Shown here: piece after piece, positions 8,220 to 15,902 of the stretch | How the letters are laid out: each line of letters starts with the position of its first letter | Numbering within the stretch: the first letter of the stretch is position 1 | Assembly: GCA_035693025.1 (NCBI GenBank) | Contig: DASSHI010000021.1 | Span: 1-64,000, forward strand | Source: VRUE01 sp035693025 | GTDB lineage: Bacteria > Actinomycetota > Thermoleophilia > Solirubrobacterales > 70-9 | DNA: 64,000 nucleotides | Reading direction: 5' to 3' | Translations under genes and position numbers: made by a program | The notes under the pieces: model-generated | Seen by the model: only the letters and a program-made list of their open reading frames with translations | The model's database searches: none | Told to the model about the DNA's origin: nothing

Positions 8220-9551
8220 GTGAACGCGAAGCGGTACCACGTCACCACGTTCGGCTGCCAGATGAACGTGCACGATTCCGAGCGCATGCAGGGGATGCTC
8301 GAGTCGCTCGGCTACGAGGCGGCCTCGAGCCGCGCGGAGGCCGATCTGATCCTCTTCAACACCTGCTCGATCCGCGAGTCGGCCGACAACCGCTTCGTCG
8401 CCCATCTGGGCGAGGCGAAGCGGCTCAAGTCCGAAGATCCGGAGCGCATCGTCGGGGTCGGCGGCTGCTGGGCGCAGTCGGTCAAGGAGGAGGTCTTCGA
8501 GCGCTTTCCGTTCGTCGACGTCGCCTTCGGCCCCGGCCAGATCCACCGCCTCGCCGAGTTCCTCAACTCCGACTCGCTCAGCGCCCAAGGGTATTTCGAG
8601 TTCGAGGACTTCTCAGGCCACCTGCCGGCGCGCCGCGAGCGCGAGTTCCAGGGTTGGCTGCAGATCTCCCAGGGCTGCAACTGCAGGTGCTCCTATTGCA
8701 TCGTCCCCTCGACCAGGGGGCGCGAGCAGAGCCGCGACCCGGCGGAGCTCGTAGCCGAGGCCGAGGCGCTGGCGGCCGACGGCGTGCTCGAGGTGACGCT
8801 GCTGGGTCAGAACGTGAACAGCTATGGGCGCGACCTGCCGCGCGAATCGCGGATCGGGTTCGCCGAGCTGTTGGGGCGGATCGACGCGATCGAGGGGATC
8901 GAGCGGATCCGCTACACCAGCCCGCATCCGAAGGACATGAAGGAGGACGTGATCCGCGCCCATGCGGAGCTGCCGGCGCTCTGCGAGCACATCCACCTGC
9001 CCTTGCAGTCGGGGTCGAGCGCGATCCTCAAGCGGATGCGTCGCACCTACGACCGGCAGCGCTACATGGACCGGGTCGCGCTGATCCGCGAGCACGTCCC
9101 CGACTGCGCGATCACCACGGACGTCATCGTCGGCTTTCCGGGTGAGACCGAGGCGGATTTCGAGCAGACGATGGAGGTCGTCGAGGAGGTCGGCTACGAC
9201 AGCGCCTTCACCTTCGTCTTCTCGCCACGGCGCGAGACCGAGGCCGCGACGCTCGGCGAGCAGGTGCCGCATCCGGTCAAGCGCGAGCGGATGGGGCGGT
9301 TGGTCGAGCTGGTCCAGCGGCGGGCGACCGAGCGATCGCAGCGGTTCGTCGGGCGTGAGCTCGAGGTGCTGGTCGAGGGCCCTAGTAGGACCGATCCGAT
9401 GCGGCTGCGGGGGAGGACCAGGCACAACAAGACGGTCAACTTCGACGGGGTTGCCAAGCCCGGCGAACTCGTCGACGTCGAGATACATGCCGCCACGTCG
9501 ACCACGTTGAATGGGGTGGCGGTAAAGCCCCTCACTCAACTTTTTCGGTGA
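8220..9551 (+). CDS. miaB: tRNA-2-methylthio-N6-dimethylallyladenosine synthase MiaB
   Basis: Radical-SAM methylthiotransferase that adds a methylthio group to i6A37 of tRNA. The N-terminal UPF0004 cluster cysteines lie in TFGCQMN, NTCSIRES and GGCWAQS. The radical-SAM CX3CX2C is QGCNCRCSYCIVPSTRG near 151-167. A TRAM RNA-binding domain closes the protein (about 375-440). Its partner miaA, which makes the i6A substrate, lies immediately downstream. The GTG start at 8220 gives 443 residues, normal for the family. The last codons (for LTQLF) fall inside a 22-bp sequence repeated 53 bases later in the intergenic repeat, so the 3' end may have been copied or reshaped. Confidence 0.97.
   Translation: MNAKRYHVTTFGCQMNVHDSERMQGMLESLGYEAASSRAEADLILFNTCSIRESADNRFVAHLGEAKRLKSEDPERIVGVGGCWAQSVKEEVFERFPFVDVAFGPGQIHRLAEFLNSDSLSAQGYFEFEDFSGHLPARREREFQGWLQISQGCNCRCSYCIVPSTRGREQSRDPAELVAEAEALAADGVLEVTLLGQNVNSYGRDLPRESRIGFAELLGRIDAIEGIERIRYTSPHPKDMKEDVIRAHAELPALCEHIHLPLQSGSSAILKRMRRTYDRQRYMDRVALIREHVPDCAITTDVIVGFPGETEADFEQTMEVVEEVGYDSAFTFVFSPRRETEAATLGEQVPHPVKRERMGRLVELVQRRATERSQRFVGRELEVLVEGPSRTDPMRLRGRTRHNKTVNFDGVAKPGELVDVEIHAATSTTLNGVAVKPLTQLFR
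9526..9547 (+). repeat. 22-bp direct repeat, copy 1 (3' end of miaB)
   Basis: This 22-bp sequence, beginning AGCCCCTCACTC and ending in ACTTTTTCG, is identical to 9579-9600. Here it encodes the C-terminus of MiaB; the second copy forms part of the intergenic hairpin. Confidence 0.85.
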
Positions 9552-9562
9552 GTCCGGTGCGT

Positions 9563-9679
9563 GAGGCGGCGTCGGGGCAGCCCCTCACTCAACTTTTTCG
9601 AAGTTGCGTGTCAGGGCTGTCGCCCGGGGCTACTCGACGAAAAAGTACAAGCCGTTCGGGGCTGCCCCGACGCCGCCTC
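9563..9679. repeat. 117-bp inverted repeat between miaB and miaA, ACTTTTTCG core
   Basis: Perfect 22-bp outer arms lie at 9563-9584 and 9658-9679 (inner part GGGGCAGCCCC / GGGGCTGCCCC). Inside them is a conserved core, ACTTTTTCG at 9592-9600 opposite CGAAAAAGT at 9638-9646. The same core with different outer arms occurs at 12470-12576, and a fragment lies at base 1. The repeat ends 15 nt before the miaA start. It may terminate or attenuate transcription, or be a small mobile palindrome. Confidence 0.8.
9579..9600 (+). repeat. 22-bp direct repeat, copy 2
   Basis: Identical to 9526-9547 at the end of miaB. It overlaps the left arm and core of the 9563-9679 inverted repeat. Confidence 0.85.
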
Positions 9680-9694
9680 GCCCGGTAGCAGTCG

Positions 9695-10441
9695 ATGGAC
9701 GTCTTGGCCATATTCGGGCCGACCGGGGTGGGGAAGACCGGGGTCGCCATCGCGCTCGCTGAGCTGCTTCGGAGTCGCGGCGAGGACCCGGTTGCCATCT
9801 CCTGCGATGCGCTTCAGGTGTATGAAAGGCTCAGCGTCCTTACCGGCGTCGCCACCGCTGAGGAGCAGCGGAAGCTCGAGCACAGGCTCGTCGGGTTCGT
9901 CCCCGTCACGCAGCCGTTTTCGGTCGGCGATTACATGCGATTGGCGCATGAGGAGGTCGATCGGGCGCTCGGGGCGGGGCGGAGGCCGATCGTGGTGGGG
10001 GGGACCGGGCTGTATCTACGCGCCGCGGTGGCTGAGCTCTCACTCGTGAAGGCGCCGCCCGAAAGCGAGGGCTCGGAGCTGTGGTCGCCGGAGACGCGGT
10101 TGCCGACGACGATCTTTGGGCTCGACATGGAGCGGACGCGGCTGTACGAGCGAATCGACGCGCGGACCGAGGCGATCGTCGCCGGGGGCGCCGAGGAGGA
10201 GGTGCGGCGGGCGGAAGAGCTGGGCCCGTCGCGCACCGCCCGCAAAGCGCTCGGCTTCGACGAGCTGCTAGCCGGCGACGTCGAGCTGATGAAGAAGCGC
10301 TCGCGCAACTACGCCCGCCGCCAGCTCACCTGGATGCGCAAGATTCCCAACCTGACGACGATCGACCGCAGCGACCTCGACGACGGCGAAGCCGCCGCCC
10401 GCATTCTGGCCGCAGTCGTCGGGATAGGGTGCGAATCGTGA
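9695..10441 (+). CDS. miaA: tRNA dimethylallyltransferase MiaA
   Basis: Prenylates A37 of tRNAs reading UNN codons, providing the substrate for MiaB. The P-loop is GPTGVGKT at about 8-15, followed by ISCDALQVY with the catalytic Asp, VGGTGLYLRA near 107, and a C-terminal RNYARRQLTWMRKI motif. At 248 residues it is shorter than the roughly 300-residue norm; the missing part is in the helical insertion domain between GGTGLY and the C-terminal motif. The stop overlaps the dapF start (GTGA), so the genes are coupled. Upstream is a long hairpin that could modulate read-through from miaB. Confidence 0.93.
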   Translation: MDVLAIFGPTGVGKTGVAIALAELLRSRGEDPVAISCDALQVYERLSVLTGVATAEEQRKLEHRLVGFVPVTQPFSVGDYMRLAHEEVDRALGAGRRPIVVGGTGLYLRAAVAELSLVKAPPESEGSELWSPETRLPTTIFGLDMERTRLYERIDARTEAIVAGGAEEEVRRAEELGPSRTARKALGFDELLAGDVELMKKRSRNYARRQLTWMRKIPNLTTIDRSDLDDGEAAARILAAVVGIGCES

Positions 10442-11280
10442 AATTCGAGAAGTGGACGGCGCTGGGGAACGACTACGTGATCGTCGAGGCGGAGAGGCTG
10501 CCCTGGGCTCTGAGTCCGGCGCGGGTGCGGCGGATCTGCGACCCCCACTTCGGGATCGGCGCCGATGGGGTGTTGCTGCTCTCCCGCAGCGAGGACCCCG
10601 AGTTCGTCGCCGGGCTGCGGATCTTCAATCCGGACGGGTCGGAGGCGGAGCTTTCGGGCAACGGGGCGCGCGAGGCGATCCTCTACCTGCGCCGCCACGG
10701 CTGGACCGACGAGGACGTCTTCTCGATCTCCACCGTGGCGGGGCCGATCACGCCGACGATCACCTCGGAGCGCACCTGCTCGGTCGACATGGGGCGGGCG
10801 TCCACGACCTCGAGCAGCTTCCCCTCCGGTGGGCCGGACGGCAGGGGTGAGTTGAGCGCCGCCGGCCGCGAGTGGGAGTTCCAGCACGTCTCGATCGGCA
10901 ACCCGCAGTGCGCAATCGTCGTCGGCGAGGAGCTGGATGAGCTCGACCTGGCGGCGATCGGGCCGGGGATAGAAGGCCACGAGCTCTTCCCCAACCGCAC
11001 CAACGTCTCCTTCCTGCACATCGACGGGAATCGGATCAGGGCGCGGATCTTCGAGCGGGGCGTGGGGGAGACGCTGTCCTCGGGCACCGGGGCCAGCGGC
11101 GCGGCGGTGACGGGCTTCCTGCGCGGGATACCGAGCCCGCTCACGGTCGAGCTGGACGGCGGTGAGCTGAAGGTCGAGGTCAGCGACGACCTGGGCGTGC
11201 GCCTGACCGGCTGGGCCGAGCCGATCTGCTCCGGCGAGCTCTCGCCCGAGCTCCTGCAGGCGCTGTCCGAGCTCGCCTAA
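10438..11280 (+). CDS. dapF: DapF-family diaminopimelate epimerase homologue, both catalytic Cys replaced by Ser
   Basis: Two-fold pseudo-symmetric epimerase fold of about 280 residues. DapF converts LL- to meso-diaminopimelate using a thiolate pair. Landmarks are intact: FEKWTALGNDYVIVE at the N-terminus, FGIGADGVLLL, NPDGSEAELSGNGARE and ERGVGETLSSGTGAS. The two catalytic positions are serine: Ser73 (TCG 10654-10656) in SGNGAR, where the family has CGNGAR, and Ser215 (TCG 11080-11082) in SSGTGA, where it has ACGTGA. The chemistry is therefore in doubt; it may be an inactive or diverged paralogue. GTG 10438 overlaps the miaA stop; GTG 10429 is an in-frame alternative. dapL follows 15 nt later. 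Confidence 0.88.
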   Translation: MKFEKWTALGNDYVIVEAERLPWALSPARVRRICDPHFGIGADGVLLLSRSEDPEFVAGLRIFNPDGSEAELSGNGAREAILYLRRHGWTDEDVFSISTVAGPITPTITSERTCSVDMGRASTTSSSFPSGGPDGRGELSAAGREWEFQHVSIGNPQCAIVVGEELDELDLAAIGPGIEGHELFPNRTNVSFLHIDGNRIRARIFERGVGETLSSGTGASGAAVTGFLRGIPSPLTVELDGGELKVEVSDDLGVRLTGWAEPICSGELSPELLQALSELA

Positions 11281-11286
11281 TAGATT
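11281..11286 (+). promoter_or_regulatory. TAGATT -10 box of dapL (leaderless type)
   Basis: TAGATT begins at the base after the dapF stop codon and lies nine bases before GTG 11296. No ribosome site is visible, so dapL may have its own leaderless transcript. Confidence 0.4.
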
Positions 11287-11295
11287 CCCGCGCCC

Positions 11296-12465
11296 GTGGG
11301 AATCGCAGACCCCTCAAAGCGCCTGGAGGCGATGCCTCCCTACATGTTCCAGGAACTGGAGCGGCGGATCGCCGAGAAGCGCGCCGCCGGCATCGACGTG
11401 ATCAGCCTCGGCATCGGCGACCCCGACGAACCGACCTACACCCACGTCGTCAACGCGATGCAGGCGGCGGTCGCAGACCCCGGCACGCACCAGTACCCCA
11501 GCAACCGTGGCCGAGCGGAGTTCCGTGAGGCATTTGCCCGCTTCTACGACCGCCGCTTCGGGGTGGAGATCGACCCCGAGAGCGAGGTGATCCCGGCAAT
11601 CGGCGCCAAGGAGTGCATCTACAACCTCTGCTTCGCCTTCCTCGACCCCGGTGGCGTCGCGCTCGCCTCCGATCCCGGCTATCCCGTCTACACCGGCGGC
11701 CCGATCCTGGCCGGCGCGACGCCGGAGCTGCTGCCTTTGGATCCCGACCTGGGCTTTGCACCCGACCTGACCGCGGTGCCGGCCGACGTCGCCGCCAAGG
11801 CGCGGTTGATGTTCATCAACTATCCGAACAACCCGACCGGCGCGGTCGTGCCCGAGGGCTTCTTCGAGCTGGTCGTCTCCTTCGCCCGCGAGCACGAGAT
11901 CCTCGTCGTTCACGACAACGCCTACTCGGAGACGACCTACGACGGCTACGTCGCGCCCAGCTTCCTCGCAACGCCGGGTGCCAAGGAGGTCGGGGTGGAG
12001 GTCTTCTCGCTCTCCAAGGGCTACAACATGACCGGCTGGCGCTGCGCGGCGATCCTCGGCAACGCCGAGGCGGTGCAGACCTACTGGCGGCTGAAGACCA
12101 ACGTCGACTCGGGCCTGTTCGAGGCGGTGCAGCTGGCGGGCGTCGCCGCCCTGGAGGGCCCGAGCGGGCCGCTGGAGCGGATGAACGAGACCTATGTGCG
12201 ACGACGCGACCTCGTCGTCTCCGCGCTCGCCGAGATCGGCGTCGAGGTCGCCGCCCCGAAAGGCACGATCTACGTCTGGGCGCCGGTGCCGGAGGGCCAC
12301 ACCTCGACCTCCTTCGCCGAGCTCGTGCTCGAAGAGGCCGCGGTCGTCGTCTCGCCTGGCTCGATGTACGGGCCGAGCGGCGAGGGCTTCTTCCGCATCG
12401 CGCTCACTACGCCCGACGACCGCATAACCGAGGCGGTCGAGCGGATGCGCCAGCATTTGGCGTGA
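11296..12465 (+). CDS. dapL: LL-diaminopimelate aminotransferase (DapL-type)
   Basis: Fold-type I PLP aminotransferase of 389 residues. DapL converts tetrahydrodipicolinate directly to LL-diaminopimelate, bypassing the acyl pathways. Support includes LGIGDPDEPTYTHVV, HQYPSNRGRAEFREA, the NYPNNPTGAV substrate motif and the PLP lysine in SLSKGYNMTGWR near residue 241. Adjacency to the dapF homologue supports the DAP role, though related aspartate/alanine-type aminotransferases share these motifs. The GTG start at 11296 sits nine bases after a TAGATT box. The stop is five bases before a long inverted repeat shared with the converging metallo-hydrolase gene. Confidence 0.87.
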   Translation: MGIADPSKRLEAMPPYMFQELERRIAEKRAAGIDVISLGIGDPDEPTYTHVVNAMQAAVADPGTHQYPSNRGRAEFREAFARFYDRRFGVEIDPESEVIPAIGAKECIYNLCFAFLDPGGVALASDPGYPVYTGGPILAGATPELLPLDPDLGFAPDLTAVPADVAAKARLMFINYPNNPTGAVVPEGFFELVVSFAREHEILVVHDNAYSETTYDGYVAPSFLATPGAKEVGVEVFSLSKGYNMTGWRCAAILGNAEAVQTYWRLKTNVDSGLFEAVQLAGVAALEGPSGPLERMNETYVRRRDLVVSALAEIGVEVAAPKGTIYVWAPVPEGHTSTSFAELVLEEAAVVVSPGSMYGPSGEGFFRIALTTPDDRITEAVERMRQHLA

Positions 12466-12469
12466 AGGC

Positions 12470-12576
12470 GGCGTCCGGGTAGGGCCTCCACTTAACTTTT
12501 TCGGCGGGTTGGGGTTAGCTGGCGCCCACCGCGCTCGACGAAAAAGTACAAGACGTTCCGGCCCTACCCGGACGCC
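12470..12576. repeat. 107-bp inverted repeat between convergent dapL and hydrolase genes, ACTTTTTCG core
   Basis: Perfect 17-bp arms, GGCGTCCGGGTAGGGCC at 12470-12486 and its complement at 12560-12576, extend three bases further with one mismatch. The inner ACTTTTTCG (12495-12503) pairs with CGAAAAAGT (12539-12547), as in the miaB-miaA repeat. The right arm encodes the last residues and the TAG stop of the hydrolase on the minus strand, so the left arm is an inverted copy of that gene end. It plausibly acts as a bidirectional terminator. Confidence 0.8.
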
Positions 12577-13412
12577 TCCTGTCTCTCTTGCAGCTTGGTC
12601 CAGTATCTGTTCAGGCCGCGCCACTGGTACTGCGGCGGGACGCTCTGGATCATCTCGGCGGCGCTTGCCTCGTCAGCTGAGCATGCGGCGACGCGGGCGC
12701 GGTGGCGCTGCTCGTAGACGTCCTCCGGGAGGTCGCGGGCCAGCTGTGCCTCCTCGTGGAGGCGCTCCTTGACGATGGCGAGGTGGGGGAGGGGGTCGTC
12801 GATCGCGCCGAAGTGCGTCAGGGCGAGGCGCTCGGGGGCCCAGCCTTCGACGATCTCGATCGAGCCGATCCAGGCCTCGACGTCGATGTCCGGCGGCGGC
12901 GTGGGGGGAACGACGAGGTCGACGCCGGGGATCTTGACTGCGGCGACGTCGCCGACGAAAGCCGTGCCGCTCTCCTCGTGCAGGTAGCTGACGTGGTGGG
13001 AGGCGTGGCCCGGGGTGTAGGCGACACGCATGCCGAGCACCCGCTCGCCGCCCGCCAGCGGCTTCACGTTCGCCTCCGGCACCGGCACGATCTCGCCCCA
13101 CAGTCGCTGCATCTGGTCGCCGTAGAGCCGCTCGGCGCTCGCCAGCAGCTTGGTCGGGTCGATCAGGTGGGGAGCGCCGCGCTCGTGCACGTAGACCTCG
13201 AGCTCGGGCCAGCGACGGACGAGGGCCCCGGTCGCGGCGGCGTGGTCGAGATGGATGTGGGTGAGCAGCAGCGCCCGCGGCCGCTCGTCGCCGAGCGCGT
13301 CCAGAAGCGTGGGCAACGAGGACTCCGGCCCCGGGTCGACGAGGACATCACCTATCTGCCAACAGCCGATTACGTGGCGACGGCCGAGGTGCAGGACATC
13401 TATTACGCGCAC
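12564..13412 (-). CDS. Metallo-beta-lactamase fold hydrolase
   Basis: A 282-residue MBL-fold metallohydrolase. The metal-binding motif THIHLDHAAATGA lies near residue 52, with a further His in YTPGHASHHVSYL and the bridging Asp in FVGDVAAVKIPG. The C-terminal half resembles the helical region of glyoxalase-II/SdsA-like members (about 180-280). The substrate cannot be deduced. The start is GTG 13412 with TAAGCT six bases upstream. The stop codon lies inside the right arm of the 12470-12576 inverted repeat. It reads toward dapL and is followed by no further minus-strand gene. Confidence 0.88.
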   Translation of the reverse strand: MRVIDVLHLGRRHVIGCWQIGDVLVDPGPESSLPTLLDALGDERPRALLLTHIHLDHAAATGALVRRWPELEVYVHERGAPHLIDPTKLLASAERLYGDQMQRLWGEIVPVPEANVKPLAGGERVLGMRVAYTPGHASHHVSYLHEESGTAFVGDVAAVKIPGVDLVVPPTPPPDIDVEAWIGSIEIVEGWAPERLALTHFGAIDDPLPHLAIVKERLHEEAQLARDLPEDVYEQRHRARVAACSADEASAAEMIQSVPPQYQWRGLNRYWTKLQERQEASG

Positions 13413-13418
13413 CCGCGC

Positions 13419-13424
13419 AGCTTA
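13419..13424 (-). promoter_or_regulatory. TAAGCT -10 box of the metallo-hydrolase gene
   Basis: On the minus strand TAAGCT lies six bases before GTG 13412, squeezed between the start codon and the long hairpin at 13426-13492. It fits the leaderless pattern seen elsewhere. Confidence 0.35.
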
Positions 13425-13425
13425 T

Positions 13426-13492
13426 GGGAGCCGGGGAAGGGCTCGGCGGAGCCTCCCAGGCAGTTGCTCCGGCGAGCCCTTCCCCGGCTCCC
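13426..13492. terminator. 67-bp near-perfect hairpin after the epimerase gene
   Basis: Arms of 20 bp (GGGAGCCGGGGAAGGGCTCG at 13426-13445, complement at 13473-13492) are perfect. After one G/G mismatch a further CGGAGC/GCTCCG pairs, giving about 27 paired bases around a short loop. The right arm abuts the epimerase stop codon at 13493-13495, so this probably ends that transcript just before the next minus-strand gene. No T-run is present. Confidence 0.7.
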
Positions 13493-14485
13493 TCAAACGA
13501 CGGGGTCGGGAAATCTCTCGTCGCCCTCGAGCGTCTGCCGCAGCCCCTCCTCGAGGCCACGCGGCGCGTAGCCGAGCTCGCGGCTCGCCTTCTCGTGGCT
13601 CGCCCAGAAGGTGACGCCGTCCGCCGAGGAGATCAGCTCGCGCAGGTTGGGCGGTTGACCCATCAGCTTGCCGACCAGCGGCCCGACCGGCGTCAGCGCC
13701 TTCATCAGCGGCACCGGCATCGCGCGCTTCGGGGCCTTGCGGCCGGTGGCGGCGCCGGCGGTCTCGATCGCCTCGCGCATCGTCGTCGCCGGCCCACTCA
13801 GCACATAAGCCTCGCCGACCCTGCCCCTGTCGAGGGCGAGGAGGATCCCGCCGGCGATGTCCTCGACGTGGGTCAGGCAGATGCCGAACTCGGGAAAGGG
13901 CATCAGCACCAGCTTCCCGGCGAAGAATTCCTCCAGCAGATCGGCGACCTGTGAGGTGTCGCCCGGCCCGTAGACGCCGCCCGGCTGGACGATCACGCCG
14001 GGCAGGCCGTCGTCGATCATCCGCTTGGCGATCTTGTGCGCCTCGAGCTTGGTCTCCTCGTAGTAGGAGGTGAACTCCTTGCCGGGATGCTCGTAGGCCT
14101 CGTCGACGACCTGGCGGTGGGTATTGCCGAAGACTCCGCAGGTGGAGACGTAGACGAGCTTGGCGACGCCCGCGTCACGCGCCGCCGTCAGCACCCGCTC
14201 GGTCCCCGCGACGTTGGCGTCCCACATCGCCGGGCGCTGCTCGGCGGGGATGCCGACCTTGTAGACGGCGGCCGCGTGGACGACGGCGTCGCAGCCCGCC
14301 ATGCCGCTGCGGATCGCCTCGGCGTCGCCGAGGTCGCCGCTGACCAGCTCACAGCCGAGCTCGACCAACGCGGGCGCTTTCTCAGGGCTGCGGACGAGGC
14401 AGACGACCTCGTCGCCGCGTGCGCGGAGCTGGCGGACCACCTCGCCGCCGATGAAGCCGGTTCCCCCCGTGACGAAGACCTTCAC
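13493..14485 (-). CDS. NAD(P)-dependent epimerase/dehydratase family protein
   Basis: Extended short-chain dehydrogenase of about 330 residues. The Rossmann glycine motif TGGTGFIGGEV lies at about 6-16, VHAAAVYKVG follows, and the catalytic YxxxK is SYYEETKLEAHK. The sequence resembles NAD-dependent epimerases and dihydroflavonol-reductase-like enzymes often linked to hopanoid or sugar-nucleotide metabolism, but no partner gene helps here. GTG 14485 was chosen because VKVFVTGGTG is the expected start and TAGTCT lies eight bases upstream. Divergent from hflX with a 47-nt shared promoter region. Confidence 0.88.
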   Translation of the reverse strand: MKVFVTGGTGFIGGEVVRQLRARGDEVVCLVRSPEKAPALVELGCELVSGDLGDAEAIRSGMAGCDAVVHAAAVYKVGIPAEQRPAMWDANVAGTERVLTAARDAGVAKLVYVSTCGVFGNTHRQVVDEAYEHPGKEFTSYYEETKLEAHKIAKRMIDDGLPGVIVQPGGVYGPGDTSQVADLLEEFFAGKLVLMPFPEFGICLTHVEDIAGGILLALDRGRVGEAYVLSGPATTMREAIETAGAATGRKAPKRAMPVPLMKALTPVGPLVGKLMGQPPNLRELISSADGVTFWASHEKASRELGYAPRGLEEGLRQTLEGDERFPDPVV

Positions 14486-14493
14486 GACCGCAG

Positions 14494-14499
14494 AGACTA
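14494..14499 (-). promoter_or_regulatory. TAGTCT -10 box of the epimerase gene
   Basis: On the minus strand TAGTCT is eight bases before GTG 14485. It shares the 47-bp divergent intergenic region with the hflX box at 14519-14524. Confidence 0.4.
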
Positions 14500-14518
14500 T
14501 CCGGGCAGGCCCGGGGCA

Positions 14519-14524
14519 TACAAT
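14519..14524 (+). promoter_or_regulatory. TACAAT -10 box of hflX (leaderless type)
   Basis: TACAAT, the box closest to the TATAAT consensus in this set, lies eight bases before the GTG start of hflX at 14533. No Shine-Dalgarno is seen. Confidence 0.5.
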
Positions 14525-14532
14525 CGAGTCGA

Positions 14533-15870
14533 GTGGATCGATCCAGGAACGGGCGCAACAAGCAGACGCACTACGCCGCCAACGGCGCCGGCGTCTCCAA
14601 TCCACGCGCCCGCCAGCGTGCCCTGGCGCTCGGCATCAGCGAGAGCGGCGGGCACGGCGATCCCCTCGCCGAGCTGAAGGAGCTGCTGCGCACCGCGGGC
14701 GTTGCCACCGCCGGGGAGGCGCTGCAGCAGCGCGCCGCCCCCGACCCCGATCGCTACCTCGGCCGCGGCAAGCTGGCCGAGGTCAAGCAGCAGATCGCCG
14801 CCTGCGACGCGAATCTCGTGGCCTGCGACGACGAGCTCGCGCCGAGGCAGGAGCGCAACCTCGAGGCGGCGCTGGGCGTGCCGGTGATCGATCGCACCGC
14901 GGTGATCCTCGACATCTTCGCCGACCACGCCCACTCGGCCGAGGGAAAACTGCAGGTCGAGCTGGCCCAGCTCGAATACAACATGGCCCGCATGCGCGGC
15001 CTCTGGACCCACCTGGAGCGCCTCGGCGCGGGCCGTATGGACGGCGGGATCGGCACCAGGGGACCGGGCGAGAGCCAGATCGAGACCGACCGTCGCCTGG
15101 CCCGCGATCGCATCGCGGCGCTGCGCCGTCGCCTCGAGCGGCTGGAGCGCAACCGGGGAGTGATGCGCGCGCGCCGCGATCGCTCCTCGCTGCCCCGGGT
15201 CGCGCTGGCCGGCTACACCAACGCCGGCAAGTCGACCCTGCTCAACGCGCTCACCGGCTCCGAGGAGGTCGGGGTGGGGGACAGGCTCTTCCACACGCTC
15301 GACCCGACGACCCGCAGCGTGCCGCTCGCAGGCCGCGACTACCTCTTCACCGACACGGTCGGCTTCATCGAGAAGCTGCCCCACCAGCTGGTCGAGGCGT
15401 TCAAGGCGACGCTCGAGGAGACCGTGCTCGCTGACCTGATCCTGCAGGTGGTGGACGCAGCGGCGCCGGAGGAGAGGCGCCTCGCCGACCTGGCCGCCGC
15501 CGACGCCGTGCTCGAGGAGATCGGCGCCGGCGACAAGCCCCGCCTGCTGGTTCTCAACAAGGCCGACCTGCTCGACGAGGAGGACCGTGCCGAGGCAATG
15601 CTGCGGCACCCCGGCGCGATCCTGGTCTCGGCGCTGTCCGGGGAGGGCGTCGGCGCCCTGCTCGCGGGCGTCGAGGAGGACTTCGAAGACACGCTGGCGG
15701 AGGTCGAGCTGCTCGTCCCCTACAGCGAGGGCGCGCGCCTGCACGAGCTGCACGAAGTGGCGGGGGATCTGGAGCGCACCGAGCGCGAGGACGGGGTGCT
15801 CGTGCATGCCCGGGTGCCGGTCGCCGAGCTGCATCGCTTCGACGATCTGCGCACTGCTGACGCGGCCTAG
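14533..15870 (+). CDS. hflX: Ribosome-associated GTPase HflX
   Basis: GTPase that splits stalled or hibernating 70S ribosomes. The N-terminal HflX domain has DPDRYLGRGKLAEVKQQI and a VIDRTAVILDIFADHAHS segment. A helical linker includes GRMDGGIGTRGPGESQIETD. The G domain has G1 AGYTNAGKSTLLNAL near 229-243, G3 DTVGFI and G4 NKAD. A short basic tail contains RNGRNKQTHYAAN at the N-terminus. The 445-residue length is normal. GTG 14533 follows a TACAAT box by eight bases. It shares a divergent promoter with the epimerase gene; dut follows 32 nt later with its own box. Confidence 0.95.
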   Translation: MDRSRNGRNKQTHYAANGAGVSNPRARQRALALGISESGGHGDPLAELKELLRTAGVATAGEALQQRAAPDPDRYLGRGKLAEVKQQIAACDANLVACDDELAPRQERNLEAALGVPVIDRTAVILDIFADHAHSAEGKLQVELAQLEYNMARMRGLWTHLERLGAGRMDGGIGTRGPGESQIETDRRLARDRIAALRRRLERLERNRGVMRARRDRSSLPRVALAGYTNAGKSTLLNALTGSEEVGVGDRLFHTLDPTTRSVPLAGRDYLFTDTVGFIEKLPHQLVEAFKATLEETVLADLILQVVDAAAPEERRLADLAAADAVLEEIGAGDKPRLLVLNKADLLDEEDRAEAMLRHPGAILVSALSGEGVGALLAGVEEDFEDTLAEVELLVPYSEGARLHELHEVAGDLERTEREDGVLVHARVPVAELHRFDDLRTADAA

Positions 15871-15888
15871 CGTAGGGGGCTCGCCGTG

Positions 15889-15894
15889 TAGGGT
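15889..15894 (+). promoter_or_regulatory. TAGGGT -10 box of dut (leaderless type)
   Basis: TAGGGT lies eight bases before ATG 15903 with no ribosome-binding site between. Confidence 0.45.
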
Positions 15895-15902
15895 GCGCGC
15901 CG

